Assembly: GCA_002633005.1 (NCBI GenBank)
Contig: NMRA01000491.1
Span: forward strand, 2,989-64,647
Source: Phoronis australis
Lineage: Eukaryota > Phoronida > Phoronidae
DNA: 61,659 nucleotides
Reading direction: 5' to 3'
Shown here: piece after piece, positions 1 through 12,100 of the stretch
Layout: each line of letters starts with the position of its first letter
Position numbering within the stretch: position 1 is the first letter of the stretch
Notes under the pieces: model-generated
What the model saw: the letters and a program-made list of their open reading frames with translations, nothing else
The model's database searches: none
What the model was told of the DNA's origin: nothing
Position numbers and translations under genes: made by a program

Positions 1-1018
1 GGGGGGGGGGGGGTTCAGATCTAATGATTCCAAGTGTCAAATTCGGAACACGACGCAATCGGAACTATGGCTAAGTAAGCGCTCTCCCACGATATCCCAG
101 GCGACCGGCAGTGGCGCTGGGCACAACGACTCCGTTTCCGTCGTCTGCTCCACTGTGCAATGAAGAAAATCACTTCATTTTTTAAAGAAAATGGAATCTG
201 AGTGATGATGAAAAACAGAAGCTGCTGGTAAGATGTCAATTTTAATCGAAGCCTTAGTGAATCACTCAGAAACATGTAATAAGCATTACAAAAGAAGGAG
301 GTTTCGCACGTAAACGCTGTGAACCATAAACAAATAGGTCTCTTAGATTAAGTTAGTAAAATGCGATTTATTGAAGACGGAAACATAAAATCTGCAAAAT
401 ACATGGTATTGCTAAAGACGTACACCGCCACGTCACGTGGTATTGCCAAAGACGGACACCGCCACGTCACGTACATCAGACGAACGATGGGTTTGCAGCG
501 CAGTTTTAGTCTTCAGAGACTGTAAGTAACATCTACTATTCATATTTAATGAGTTCGTTGTTGTTTAACGATTTCGTTGTCCGCCGGAACTAGTTCGCCA
601 TAAATTGTCTGTTGAAAGAATGACATGATGTAGAAATATGAGCGCGATAATAGCTAATAATAATTTTACTAAATTTCAACACTGAAGAGTTTAAGGTTGT
701 GTAGGACCTTATTCACAAGCCTGTGTATTGAATCTGTGACGGGACGTTCGTAACTACGCTTATTGTTATTCTTATTAAGTTGCAAGTGTTAAGTTATTCT
801 TATGCTAATGTCTTTGTTGCGTCTCAGTGCGCCTTTGTTACGTGGGCATGCGGGCGCGACTGAATGTGTCGGGCACCTCGCTAGCGACAGGCTTAGGAGA
901 AGGATTTTCCTTCCTTTGCCTACATGAAATTGATCGTTATCAGTGTGTAACTGAACTGAACGTATGCCTGATGCGGTGAAATACACATTTTTGATGCTCA
1001 GTGGAGACTTGCTCTGTT
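1..1018. other. Window edge, no gene seen
   Basis: The window opens with a run of 13 G, which may be a low-quality contig end. The rest is AT-rich DNA with no exon-like frame bounded by splice sites. It holds a short direct duplication near 410-475, where a piece reading roughly tattgc-aaagacg-acaccgccacgtcacg occurs twice. I see nothing else I can name. Confidence 0.5.
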
Positions 1019-1019
1019 A

Positions 1020-1471
1020 CAAATCAAATGTCTTCAAAACTCTAGATTTTAACTCCATATAAATTTATATTCTCTGAAAGTAATAGTCTGCAAACTTTGA
1101 TTTTTGACTTAACACCATTAAATGAGTCATGTGACCATCTCTTCCAGTAAAATTTAGCAAAAAAAAGAAAGTTACATTCATAGCCTAACAGCTCAAAAGT
1201 ATTACCAAATGCTGCTTAATATCAATGTTCACGACGAAATCTCAAAAACTTTGCAACAGTTTTTCAAATTGTAATTTTGTGTTCGTTTTTATTTTTTATA
1301 ACGATCACAATTGTCCTATTTTTAACAACCCGCATGTAAAAGTGATAATTTTTACAACGAAGCATAGCATCAAAAAATTCATGTGAATCCGATCATTCGT
1401 TTCCGTCTGAGATATTGTGGTCTGAAGTTAGCCAAATTTGGACTGACGTTTTTTAGGGTTTATCATAACTT
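1020..1471 (+). repeat. Dispersed repeat family A, copy 1 (diverged)
   Basis: About 450 bp related to copies near 18170, 20878, 24055, 25970, 33258, 38080 and 45612. Shared landmarks in order are a block ending in a TTTTTGACTT-like motif, the GTCATGTGACCAT-like motif, an ATCTCAAAAAC block, and the 3' landmark CATGTGAATCCGATC followed by a GCCAAATTTGGAC block. No long coding frame or clear terminal inverted repeat is visible, so it is a non-autonomous element of unknown class. Confidence 0.6.
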
Positions 1472-1793
1472 CAATGGACATTACAATATTTTCGGACGAA
1501 AAACGCATTTGGTGGGATTATTGTCGGATAGGATAGACTTTTTTGAAGTTACATGTAGCTTTGACCAGGGGCCCGTTCCAAGAAACTGCCTTAAGTTCAT
1601 TTTTTTACTTAAGTCGAAGATTTTTTTAACGTTACAAACTTGAAATTTCCACAACCGGCAAGGTAGTTAAAATTAAGGCAAAACTTATATCAGAAACTTT
1701 TGTCAAACTTTAGATATCTTTCTTGAAACATCTTGAGACAAGTTTAAGTTTTATCATGCAGTTTAATACGCTTAAAATATTGTTATCGAGTGG

Positions 1794-1855
1794 TTCTAGT
1801 TAGCTCCGCCAGGAGAGCGTTCTACCACGAAGGTTCAAGTTTGGAATCCGCGCTG
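1794..1855 (+). repeat. tRNA-like sequence, probable SINE head or tRNA pseudogene
   Basis: The stretch has an A-box-like TAGCTC...AGGAGAGCG segment, followed about 25 bp later by a degenerate B-box-like segment ending GGAATCC. Spacing resembles a tRNA, but the T-arm stem is not intact and no clean acceptor stem is formed. A functional tRNA is unlikely; a tRNA-derived repeat is more plausible. Confidence 0.35.
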
Positions 1856-2267
1856 TTATTGATAATTTCAGAAAATCATTTTTCTCTACGATAATGTCAC
1901 TTTAAACAGGTCGTCAAATACTAAACCTAATCAAATTCTATACTAATCTGCAGTGTAAGCGTTGTGCTTTAGTGTTAGGGTTCTTTAAATGTGCTACGCA
2001 TTAGCGGGTATCCAGAAATGGTGTTCGATGTGCTACGCGGGAGAGGTATCAACAATGATTACGTAACCAAATGCTGGTTATGTTTCACTACTGACACAAA
2101 GCTCCACATTTTGCCTGGAGGTTCATGTAATAGTTCCTTTAATCATTTGTTTCCCAGAAATTATGAATTCAAAATTTTAGAAACAGTTTTCATCGTAATA
2201 TTTGGAACACGAAGTAAGCCAACCTCTTTTCCTCACGCACTGCACGCCGGGCATTTTCATTAAAGAC

Positions 2268-2273
2268 TTTATT
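2268..2273 (-). terminator. Candidate polyadenylation signal for the C16orf89-like gene
   Basis: TTTATT on the plus strand reads AATAAA on the minus strand, about 765 bp downstream of the stop codon at 3038. A MITE at 2546-2867 would lie inside such a 3' UTR. This is positional inference only. Confidence 0.25.
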
Positions 2274-2545
2274 TCCTGTAAATAATTTTTTTCCCTGTAA
2301 GCTGCATTTTATTACTAGTGCGCGGCAATTTTGTGGTGAACACATTTTTCTTTATGTATCACGCGGTCGTGCCGTTGAATACTTGAAACATCTGTACATT
2401 TCCAGTAAGTTTCCCCCCGAATATCCGTTAGTCCCTATGCCTACAGAGATAATCTTTCGGGGCATTTTGTGGGTGTATAACCATGGGTTTTGGCACATAA
2501 CGTATAGTATTGGACAAAAAACATGCCTACACAATGAGTGCTTAC

Positions 2546-2867
2546 CAGTGGCGGATTTAGGGGAGCGGTAGGGCCAAGGGGGCCATGGCCCCCCTAAAAT
2601 TCTCCCAGATACCATTTGGGAGTTCGGGTTGCGAATTGCTAAGTAGCATCTGCGCGCACCCAAGGGGTTCGGAAGGCGAATGCACAATGCATAGGACTTG
2701 AACAAACCCCGTTTACCGTTTTTTGTAGTAAGAAGGTCTACAAACCCAAAATTTCGAGACCCCTGCATCCCTATATTTTAGGCTGGGCGCGCTGATGTGA
2801 CGGAATTCTGGTTATTCCTGTGCCCTGGCCTCCCCCCCTCTAACTCAAAATCCTGGATCTGCCCTTG
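2546..2867. mobile_element. hAT-like MITE with CAGTGGCGGAT-type ends
   Basis: The left end reads CAGTGGCGGATTTAGG and the right end is its imperfect inverse (CCTGGATCTGCCCTTG), with C-rich and G-rich subterminal stretches. This end type is widespread in animal non-autonomous hAT-like elements. I could not see a convincing 8 bp target duplication. Related pieces lie at 18663-18831, 23590-23953 and 25228-25475. Confidence 0.6.
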
Positions 2868-3037
2868 TTTACAGCATCTCCCAGGGAAACCAGTGCGAAG
2901 CTGGACTGTCCCGGAGAGTCATGGTCATCCGTATATCACGAAAGCACTACAAAATGCTTAAGATTGAACTAGTGAACGAAAAAATATATTTTTAGGATTG
3001 GTCAACAAACACGTGGTCACATATAATAGTTTAATAA

Positions 3038-3168
3038 TTAGAATTGGTGTTGATGCTTGTGTTCTATTTGACGTTGATTCGGAAATGAGCCATCGTTGTC
3101 AATCAGAACTTTTAGGTACACGGCCAATGACGCCACGCCCACTCCGCTTGAATGTGAAGAACACCCGT
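3038..3168 (-). CDS. C16orf89: C16orf89-like exon 7: C terminus and stop
   Basis: Acceptor GTATCGTTACAG opens 131 bp in phase 1. The first residues, DGCSSHSSGVGVASLAVYL, match the family C-terminal motif DGCSSHNT followed by an alanine-rich hydrophobic helix. The frame ends in a His/Gln-rich tail (KHQHQF) and TAA at 3040-3038. Confidence 0.87.
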
Positions 3169-6100
3169 CTGTAACGATACCGCCAAAATATGTTAAACAA
3201 CTGACAAAACGCGTTGGCTAATCATTGAGGCCAGAATACAGATAACAAGGAATCAAACAATCCTGTTACCGCACAGAGTCGACTGGATTTAGAAACAAGC
3301 GCCAACAAAATACGGGAGTAATACCAGAGCACATTTAAAAATATCATTTCATTGAAACTCAATACCCCCAAGACCACGTTTGTAAATGAAGATAAGAGGC
3401 ATGTGCGCATGTGTAAACATCTATTTTTGAGGAAGAAAGCCCATAATTATACGGTGAGCATCGCCGTTTACATTTATCATCTATTTACAAAATATGCATT
3501 GTCTTGGCTTTACGAGTATAGAGGGGTGGGCCACGGATAGTGTTTCGTTAGACCCTAGTTAAAGACCACATAATATTGATTCTTGAGAACACGTAAACAA
3601 CTAGAAATTATGGATGCTTATAGGCTTGTTCGATTAAATTAAATTTTCTCTCATTAGATGCTTAAAAGGATACTAAACCCAGTGTTTTTATTAGTGATTT
3701 CAACCAATCCTCGTTCTGCTACCTGATAGTGCACAATTGGCGTCCCACTTGAGTGACAAAAGCAGGATTCAACAAAAAAACTCACCTTTCTTTGTCACAG
3801 ATGGATAATATGGTAATTGATGGATAGTCTTTCCCTATACTTGCTGTGTAACTGAACGTCATTTTTAATATCTGTTAATAGGCAAAAACCGGATTTGGTA
3901 TCCTTTTAAGTACTAGTGAATCGTCACTTGGTAATCATGCGTTACAAACCTTTCAATTGTCTTTCAAAGAGAAGTTTTCTGGCACCGAAAACGGGACTGA
4001 AAGAAAACCACATAGTTATGTAGACCTTTTGGTACCAATACCAGAACGTGTAATCGAACCATACCAGTTTCCCTCCTAGGAAAGTATTCCGCGGCCCCTG
4101 GGTGTACATGAGCAGGTGAGGTGTACAGGACGTGACGCTCACTCAAATGGGTGTTTTATGACCAGATTCCTTATGAAAAGGACACCTTCCGAAAGAAATA
4201 TCCACACGAAATTGTTCACTTTGTGGGTTAAAAACTCAACAAAATTATTCATTTTTGCAATATTCTACACTAAGGAGCGCTACGCATTCTCTTTACGTTT
4301 GTTTCGTTTAATAGACTGCAAGCCAAAGGGTCGTTTTATAAATTTTAATTCATTCTGTAAATTCCAATTCGGTATTAAGACTACCTAGCAGATATGTTTC
4401 ATGGTCTTAGACTAATGTCAAACGCTTCATTTCAGCAACAACAAAAAATAATAACGTCCTCGTGATATATATAGATTATTACATGGCGAAGTCATTATCC
4501 CCCGTTATCTAGAGCCCGAGTGGATTTTGGAGAATTATCGCCCGAGGGGCGTCAGCCCCGAGGGTGATAATTCTGCAAAATCCACGAGGGCTCTAGATAA
4601 GGGGGATAACGACTGAGAACATGTAATAATCTATTTATACCACATACTAAACGAGAAACATTGCAATGAATCTATCTACCTTTCTCGACTCGCCTCGGCA
4701 TTGTAACTACTTTCTATGTCAGAGGACCGGGGTCGGAGGTCGTGACCTTTTAAGAAAAGCCGAGCTATTTTTGTCAAATAATGCTTATACTCAAAACCAA
4801 TTAGAAATTTAAACAAAATAGAAATGAAGTGAATCTCTAAATTTAGGTTAAGCAACTACTATAGCTTAAAACACGTTTTTTACACGCTAAGCTTCGACCG
4901 GGAAATTATCGTCTGCTAAAGTAGGTTACCACTGGTAACTGAATATAATTCTCAAGTCAAAGATCCTGACGACACGATACCCGCATTCAAACTGGAGATC
5001 GGTGATTTACAAGTAAGAGGACATGAAAGAAAAATTTCACTGAAGATATCATTTTTATGGAAATTATGTGTCTTATTTTTCGTAGCGTATAAGTACAGTA
5101 CGATGCGGTTTGTTGAACGTGCGATTATTGCGCGTGCTCATTTAAGTATTCTATTTTCACTCTTGATGACGTCAGTCGCTGCGTGGTGTAGTGGTTAAGT
5201 CGGCGACCTCCAAACTCTAGGGTCCCGGGTTCGACTCCGTCCTCGGTTTCCCGCCAAATCGTTATCTCACTAGTGAGATAACTTTATGGGTTATTACACG
5301 GTTTTATCTGCCATTTGACGCTAATATTGTGGTATAATAATATTTTATACCACATTTTCAGCCTGAAGTGGTCAATACAACCGTTAAGTAACCCATGTAG
5401 TTATTCAACACGCATTGAATAACATTTTGGCGGTAAACCGTGGCTGGTTTCGAATCTGCTCCGCAAGAGTTTCGAGTCGTCGTCTTTACTACTGCACGCA
5501 ACTAAGCAGCTGATGTCATCAAACGTGAAAATAGAGTACTTAAATGAGCACGAGCAACAATCGCCTGTTCAACAAACGGCATTGTACCAACATTTATAGG
5601 CTATGAAAAACAAGACGCCCAATTTCAATAAAAACGACGTCTTTAATTCAGTAAAATCAGGAAGAGTGGTTATCTCTTCCTGGTAAAATTTATCTGTCAT
5701 TTTCTCTCACTTGGAAATCATCGATCTCCAGTTTAAATGTGAGTAACGTGTCGTCGGAATCCTTTGACTTGAACATTATACTCAGTAACCACTGGTAACC
5801 TATTTTAGCAGACGATATTTTCACGGTGGAAGCTTTGCATAAGATGTGTAGTTAGGTAGACTAGCTGCTTAAAAATTATGTTACAGATTCATTTTATTTC
5901 TGTTTTGTTTCAATTTGTATTTGATTTTAAGTAAAAACATCATTGTAACAAGAAAAACTCGGCGTTTCTTAAAAGGTCACGACCTCCGACCCCAGGCCTC
6001 TGACATGGAAAGTAGTTGCAAAAGCCGAGGCGAGTCGAGAAACGTAGAGCGATTCATTGCAGTCGTTCAGTATGTGGTATAAATAGATTATTACATGTTC

Positions 6101-9100
6101 TCAGTCGCATCAAAAACTCGTATCAGGGGAAAAGATCGAAGAGTGTGTAACCAGCACGAACTTGGTTGCATCTCCAAATTTACATTGCGTGCTATACTGG
6201 AAGGAGGAGTGCCAGAGACTATCCCGGTGCCTACCCTCTGACGTCACCACAGAAACAGAAACAAAAACAGAAACTCAGTCGTTATTCCCCTTATCTAGAC
6301 CCCCGTGGATTTTGTAGAATTATATAATATATAATTCTCCTAAATCCACTCGGGCTCTAGATTGGCGGGGGATAATGACTTCGCCTTGTAATAATCTATA
6401 TATAAATTATTTTAATCGTATGCTAATGAAGTGTAAAATATTTGAACTTACGGTTCGTATCCAAAACATCCTCTTTCATCATCTTGTAATCCGAGAATTA
6501 TTTCCATCCAGTCGGAGCGAACAAAATCGATGAAACCAATATCTCCACAAACGGTAACTACAACGAATGAAAGTGAAAATGGTTGCCAGACGGCGCTTCG
6601 AGTTGGTATCTTTGATCATGTGGTCAATATTATAGACTGCTCGTCAGTGGACATTTCAAATCAAGTAGGCTAAGTACAAAGTGATTCAGTAATCTATTAT
6701 TACGAAGGCAACGCATTTTGCGCCATCACAAGTTTGTTTGGAATATCCTTTTTTCAGTGGGAAGTGCACAGTACAGCCAAAATCCGACCGGTGCAACCAG
6801 ATAGTGCACAGGCGGATATCTTGTCGATGCCGCGATGTCTGGGTTTAATTCCGTGGACGTAAGAACCTCGTAATGATGGGCTTCGCTTGTAATACAAGAC
6901 GACGTCTCACAATGTCTTGCCATTGAGCTTCCATTTTCGCGAGTTTTAACACACGCTTAGAGAGTGTTCTGTAGACCTAATTTCTTACAAGAAAAGATCT
7001 CAAAAAACTTTGCCGCACAACCATGTAGGGTTACCTTAACATGAGCGGCACAGCACTTAAAAAAGTGGAGGGGGAGGGAGGGTGGACTAAAGATGTGTTA
7101 GCAAGCTGTACGAGTATACGATAATACTACGACCTACGTGTTAAAGTTGAAACCGCCGCTATTGGTAGCTGAAGTACTGACCCCATGTTGTACCTGCTTG
7201 ACTCTTGAAACTGAATGAGTCGTTAGTTAGATTGAATATTTACGATTGGGAGTGATTGGACCTGAGATCATTTGTAAGCAATGTAATCAATGTTTGTACA
7301 CCCTTTAAATATTTACTAAATGGGCTCAAATACAATACTTTTCTCATGTCAGTTCCGACTCGTTAGCAGACAATCAGAGTAATGAACTGTCGGAGTTCTG
7401 GTTTCGGAAATGTGGACATTCGAAGTAGTGAACTTTCGAAGGTAGCGAACCTTCGCAGTAACTTCGGAGCAGTGGACTTTCGGAGTAGTGAACCTTCGGA
7501 ATAGTAACATGTAAGCTTGGAAATCTTTTCCATCAAGTTTGCTGTTCGCATGACTCTTGAGAGGCTGTGCGCCATTGGCACTGATTGACATGAGAAGACT
7601 TTCTTCATTGACCAAAGTTTTTATTAGGTCTAGACCTACTTTCCCTAAAAATATGAACATGCTCGTCGGGGTTTTCTTAGTACAACAAAATACAGAAGTT
7701 CATGGGCGGTGCAGCACTGAAAAAAGTGAGGGATATAACCTCCCTGTGGTGCACCGCCAATAGACCACGGGTGGTGCAGCACTGAAAAAGGGGGGACTAT
7801 AGCTCCCCAACCCCTTTTGGTGCTCCCCCCATGTACTTAAATGTCTCATTTTTGAGCAACGACGGAGGGCTTCCTATAGAGAACTTAATTATCATCGGCG
7901 TGTACTGAATTTAAAAGAATGGAAACACTCACAGTACACGCATGCAGTCATCCACCAATCCAAAACCACAGTAGAAATTTGAAAATGTCTGCACTTTTCC
8001 GTACTCCGCCGCTATCAAAATAGCAGATAAACCTAATTTCTGCTATTTTTTTCTTGGTCCATTTTAAAACGTTCACACGGCACTACTTTTTGGGAGCTCT
8101 CTCGCTGCCAGCCTATGTTGGTATACTATTAGACATTTACTTCTAGACTAGCGTGTTACACCATTTGGTAACCACGACGCGAGTTCAATGCCGATGAATT
8201 AATAAAGCCTACTCTAATCGTCTGCACGATCCTATCACCAAGCACCATCCGGGCGAAGTTGACCACGTACGGCACGATTAAAAGGCTGCGTGAACTAAAT
8301 TATTACTAACTTGGTTATCATTGTATAGTTAGTAGAACCAGTAGCTGCAACAATTTTGTTGTTGTTGTCCATCTATATCCCATCTTTAACGGATAGACCG
8401 GGGCAGGACCTTTTCCGCGGAGGGGGTTCGATCGAACCCCCCGAACCCCGCCCCCCTGGCTAAAGGCCTGCTATCTATTGTAGGAATATAAGCAAGCTTG
8501 AATAACATTGAAATTTCTCAAGATGTAAGAATCGGGAAGCAAATTTTAATAAGTTTTGATAGTTATTGCGGGAGGAATTTCGATCCTAAAACTGATTCCG
8601 AGAAGTTTCCATTACTAAAACAAAGCCTACGTTCCCCAGTACCCAAGCCGATGCTGCAATACACAGCTGAGATGATACAATACTGGAGAAAGCAGACGAG
8701 ACACCCACCCTAGCTAGCCGCTAACACATCTTACTACGGGAGAACCACCTCGCGTCGCTTGCTCACTAGATCACTTACCTTGTTCCAGAAATATATCACG
8801 ATAGCCAACGTTCACGTGACGGTGACGCGTCAGTGCTCTCGCTTCTGAGTAAATATGGTCACAAATTTGCTGTTCTATATTCGGAATGGACCGGCCGGAA
8901 CTAAGAAACTTGGAGATATGTTTTTCACACCCCATCTACAAATAAGGAAATACAATGAACTGGCGGAGGCTGTTGGGGAGGGGGTGAATACAGTGACTGA
9001 TTTGTTTAACGCCTAGAGCGTTAAAATCGAGAGAACCAGGGGTGAGTTTAACTCGAACGCAACACAACTATGACGGGAAATAGTTGGAAGTAAAGTTATA

Positions 9101-12100
9101 CCACTGAGCGCCGCTTCGTCGAGTAAAAAAATTCCAACTTCAAAGAAAGATAATATAAAAATGAAATGATTTATTAAATCTATATGTATGCTAATGTATG
9201 TCAGGAACTACATGACAATGCTATTTGAACATCTTCTACATGACAATGCTATTTGAATATCTTCTACATGACAATGCTATTTGAACATCTTCTACATGAC
9301 AATGCTATTTGAACATCTTCTACATGACAATGCTATTTGAACATCTTCTACATGACAATGCTATTTGAACATATTCTACATGACAATGCTATTTGAACAT
9401 CTTCTACGCTAAACAAAATGCAGTTGTATGCAATGACAACTAAATGTGAAAACAAAAAAAAATCTGCAAATAGGAGACCTTTGCACTAATAACGTACCAT
9501 GGTTACTCACATAACCCGCATCATGCAGTGTTATTCCCCAACACCACGTCACACTGTTGAGTGATGTACGGGGTTAATTTTTTGACACGAAACTCGTTCT
9601 TAAAAACATTTGGCAATTTCCAACATACTTCGTATACACAGTATCACTATATCTTGAGTTTCCAACTAATTCGATTAAGCAATCACAGAGATAAGCAATT
9701 AGCGTGAAAGTTCCACTTTAAGTTAAAACACTCAACACCAGTGAGCTCCATTCTGACCACACGACAACCATTGAAAACAATAAGTGTTCAATTGCTTGAT
9801 TGGCACCTAGATTTTTTGTGTCACATCGCAAAAATAACTGAAAATATTCGATCGTCACTCACCAATCGCCATTGTGCGAAACGGGATGTGCCAAGCTTAT
9901 AGTAATGTAACCGAATCAGCCTTTAATATAGCTTTAAATCAAACCACACAAAACATGGTTGCTTAATAATGTCTCTAAAAGTCGAAACAGAGGCTTAGGC
10001 GAACAAGGGCGTTAATACGACCGGATATGTTAAGTCATTGCACTTTCAGATAATGTTGCTGATGAGCAACAAAAATGACTGCAGGATAATCGACCATTTC
10101 TAACGATCTGACAACAGGAAGTTCGAAATCCATCAGGTATCGCCAATGAAGCAAGGGACCTTCCCATAGAAATACTTGACAACGGACAGGCATGGGGTCA
10201 CTTTACATTTCTCCATTCAATGCAAAAGGTACGAATGCACCCCGGCTCTATACATACTGGGTCAGCGCCTGACCTGATTTGGTTGGCACAATTCTTGGAT
10301 CCTTAACAGAATTTTCATTGCCACACGAATGCCATAATCACAGACAAGTACAAGATTTTTTCAAAACAGAATTTAATATGGTATATTAAATTGCGTGTAA
10401 TTTCTGATTGTATGGCTGCAAATGACCGCTACAGTTAAAGAACACAGCTATTCACTTTTTATAAATTCAGAAAATTGATATTAAAACCACAAAACACATA
10501 CCGGATGTAATAAATAAAATTTCCCTGTGTTAATGATGTTCTCTGCAAGGAGAAACTGGTTATGTGTTTCAGTAATGAGGGAAATCAATGAAGAGAATGC
10601 ATAAGCGTGCAATATGTATATCAGTCATTTCGCTAAATACTTACACGTTTTATCATTACAACAAAGAGCAACGAATGAGTGGCAACGTATTTGCGAAAGT
10701 GCTTCGACTTGAAGTTGGTCATCAGTTTCCAGCATTCCGAAGATATCGTGCATTTTTGTTTTTCTCTGAAATAAACAATTGCTGATATGAGGCTCTACTT
10801 TGCGTGTAATCTGCAATTTTCGTATTTCAAGTTCCCGCGATACTACCTGATCCAAGTGACTTGTCTTAGGCAACACATATACAAGGATACTAAATGATGA
10901 CTTTAACCAATCCAAGTGACTTGTCTTAGGCAACACATATACAAGGATACTCAATGGTGACTTTAACCAATCCTCGTTCTGTCACCTACTAATGCATTAT
11001 CGGCGTCCAACTTGAGTGACAAAAGCAGGATTCAACAAAAAACTCATATTCTCTGAGTCGCATACAGGGTATTACGGTTCTTGCTGAGTGGCCATTCAGT
11101 TGTCGTATAACTCGTCTAAAGCGTAGGTCACGGTTTGGCAGATTTGTAAGAAATTTTCAAATTTTCCTCGAAACATTTGAGAGTTGTCGAGGGTTACAGA
11201 GCATTATTTTGTTTCAAAGAACTAGAATTAGGCGCACGTGATTTCCGGGTTGGGAAGAAACTGGCAGTTCGTTGTTAGTGCTGTTTGACACCACAGTCGG
11301 CCAATAACATGACCCATCATAACGTGTATTGTAGCACTACACAACACATATTGTTGCCTCGGCGAAAATATGTGTAACGGTATACTGTCATAATAGATCC
11401 GCTAGTGTCTGTTGAGACCAGTTTCCCGGTTTGTGTTAGAAATCAAAATATATTTAACAGAATAATGGTTCGTTGCAACTTTTTTGTTGTTTTGCACACT
11501 CACATGGATCCACGGATTCCAACAAAAGGGTGGGTGTTTTCAAAACGGCTATAAACCTGGCCCGCGTTTTGTCCAAGAAGCGAAATCTGATTCAGACCAT
11601 AATTGATATCAGATGAGAAGGGATTTTTTGACTATTGTAAAAACGGGTTTCGTTATGCAGACCGCGTGCTCGGCGCTTAATAAGACCCGCCGTGACAAGC
11701 CAACTTGAGCAAATAACGAGGTGCCAGTTCTTTCAAAGCTCTTTAAAAATCCCTCCTAATTTGACAAAGTAAGAATTTGAGACCAATTGTATAACGGTAA
11801 ATGATATACATCAGACGTTGCTTTTTTGCCACAAGGCAAGCTTATTGCCGAATTAATAAACGATTCCGATTAATTGGTGCCCAAAACCGTACAGAAAAAT
11901 TGCCAATCAGGTACACGATAACAGGTCATGAAGACCTCGCCTTCGAATCCCCAGGCTTTAGAGCGTGTACCTGTCGTACTATCAGTGTCTCATATTCTTA
12001 AGAATTTGTCTCCCAGGCACACGGAATACATGAACTTAGTAAGTGGTGCTCAAACGTTATCATCAAAACTGTCATCTTGAGCGCTTGGTATCGGGAGGTA

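Noticed and set aside
2150-2270. Minus-strand peptide NENARRAVREEKRLAY considered as the missing C16orf89-like penultimate exon
   Set aside because: It lies beyond the stop codon at 3038. The 47 bp exon at 3950-3996 fits phase and order.
5181-5247. Functional tRNA gene
   Set aside because: A- and B-box-like words are present, but the T stem and acceptor stem do not pair.
8498-8713. 71-residue plus-strand frame ending YWRKQTRHPP
   Set aside because: Protein-like composition, but no splice sites, start context or family match, and it lies in an intron of a minus-strand gene. Could be a repeat relic; not supported.
9211-9406. CRISPR-like array
   Set aside because: Units are contiguous with no unique spacers, and the DNA is animal; it is a minisatellite.
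10625-10954. 109-residue minus-strand frame with a repeated ILVYVLPKTSHLD
   Set aside because: The repeat comes from the 60 bp tandem duplication. The real C16orf89-like exon 3 overlaps it in a different frame.
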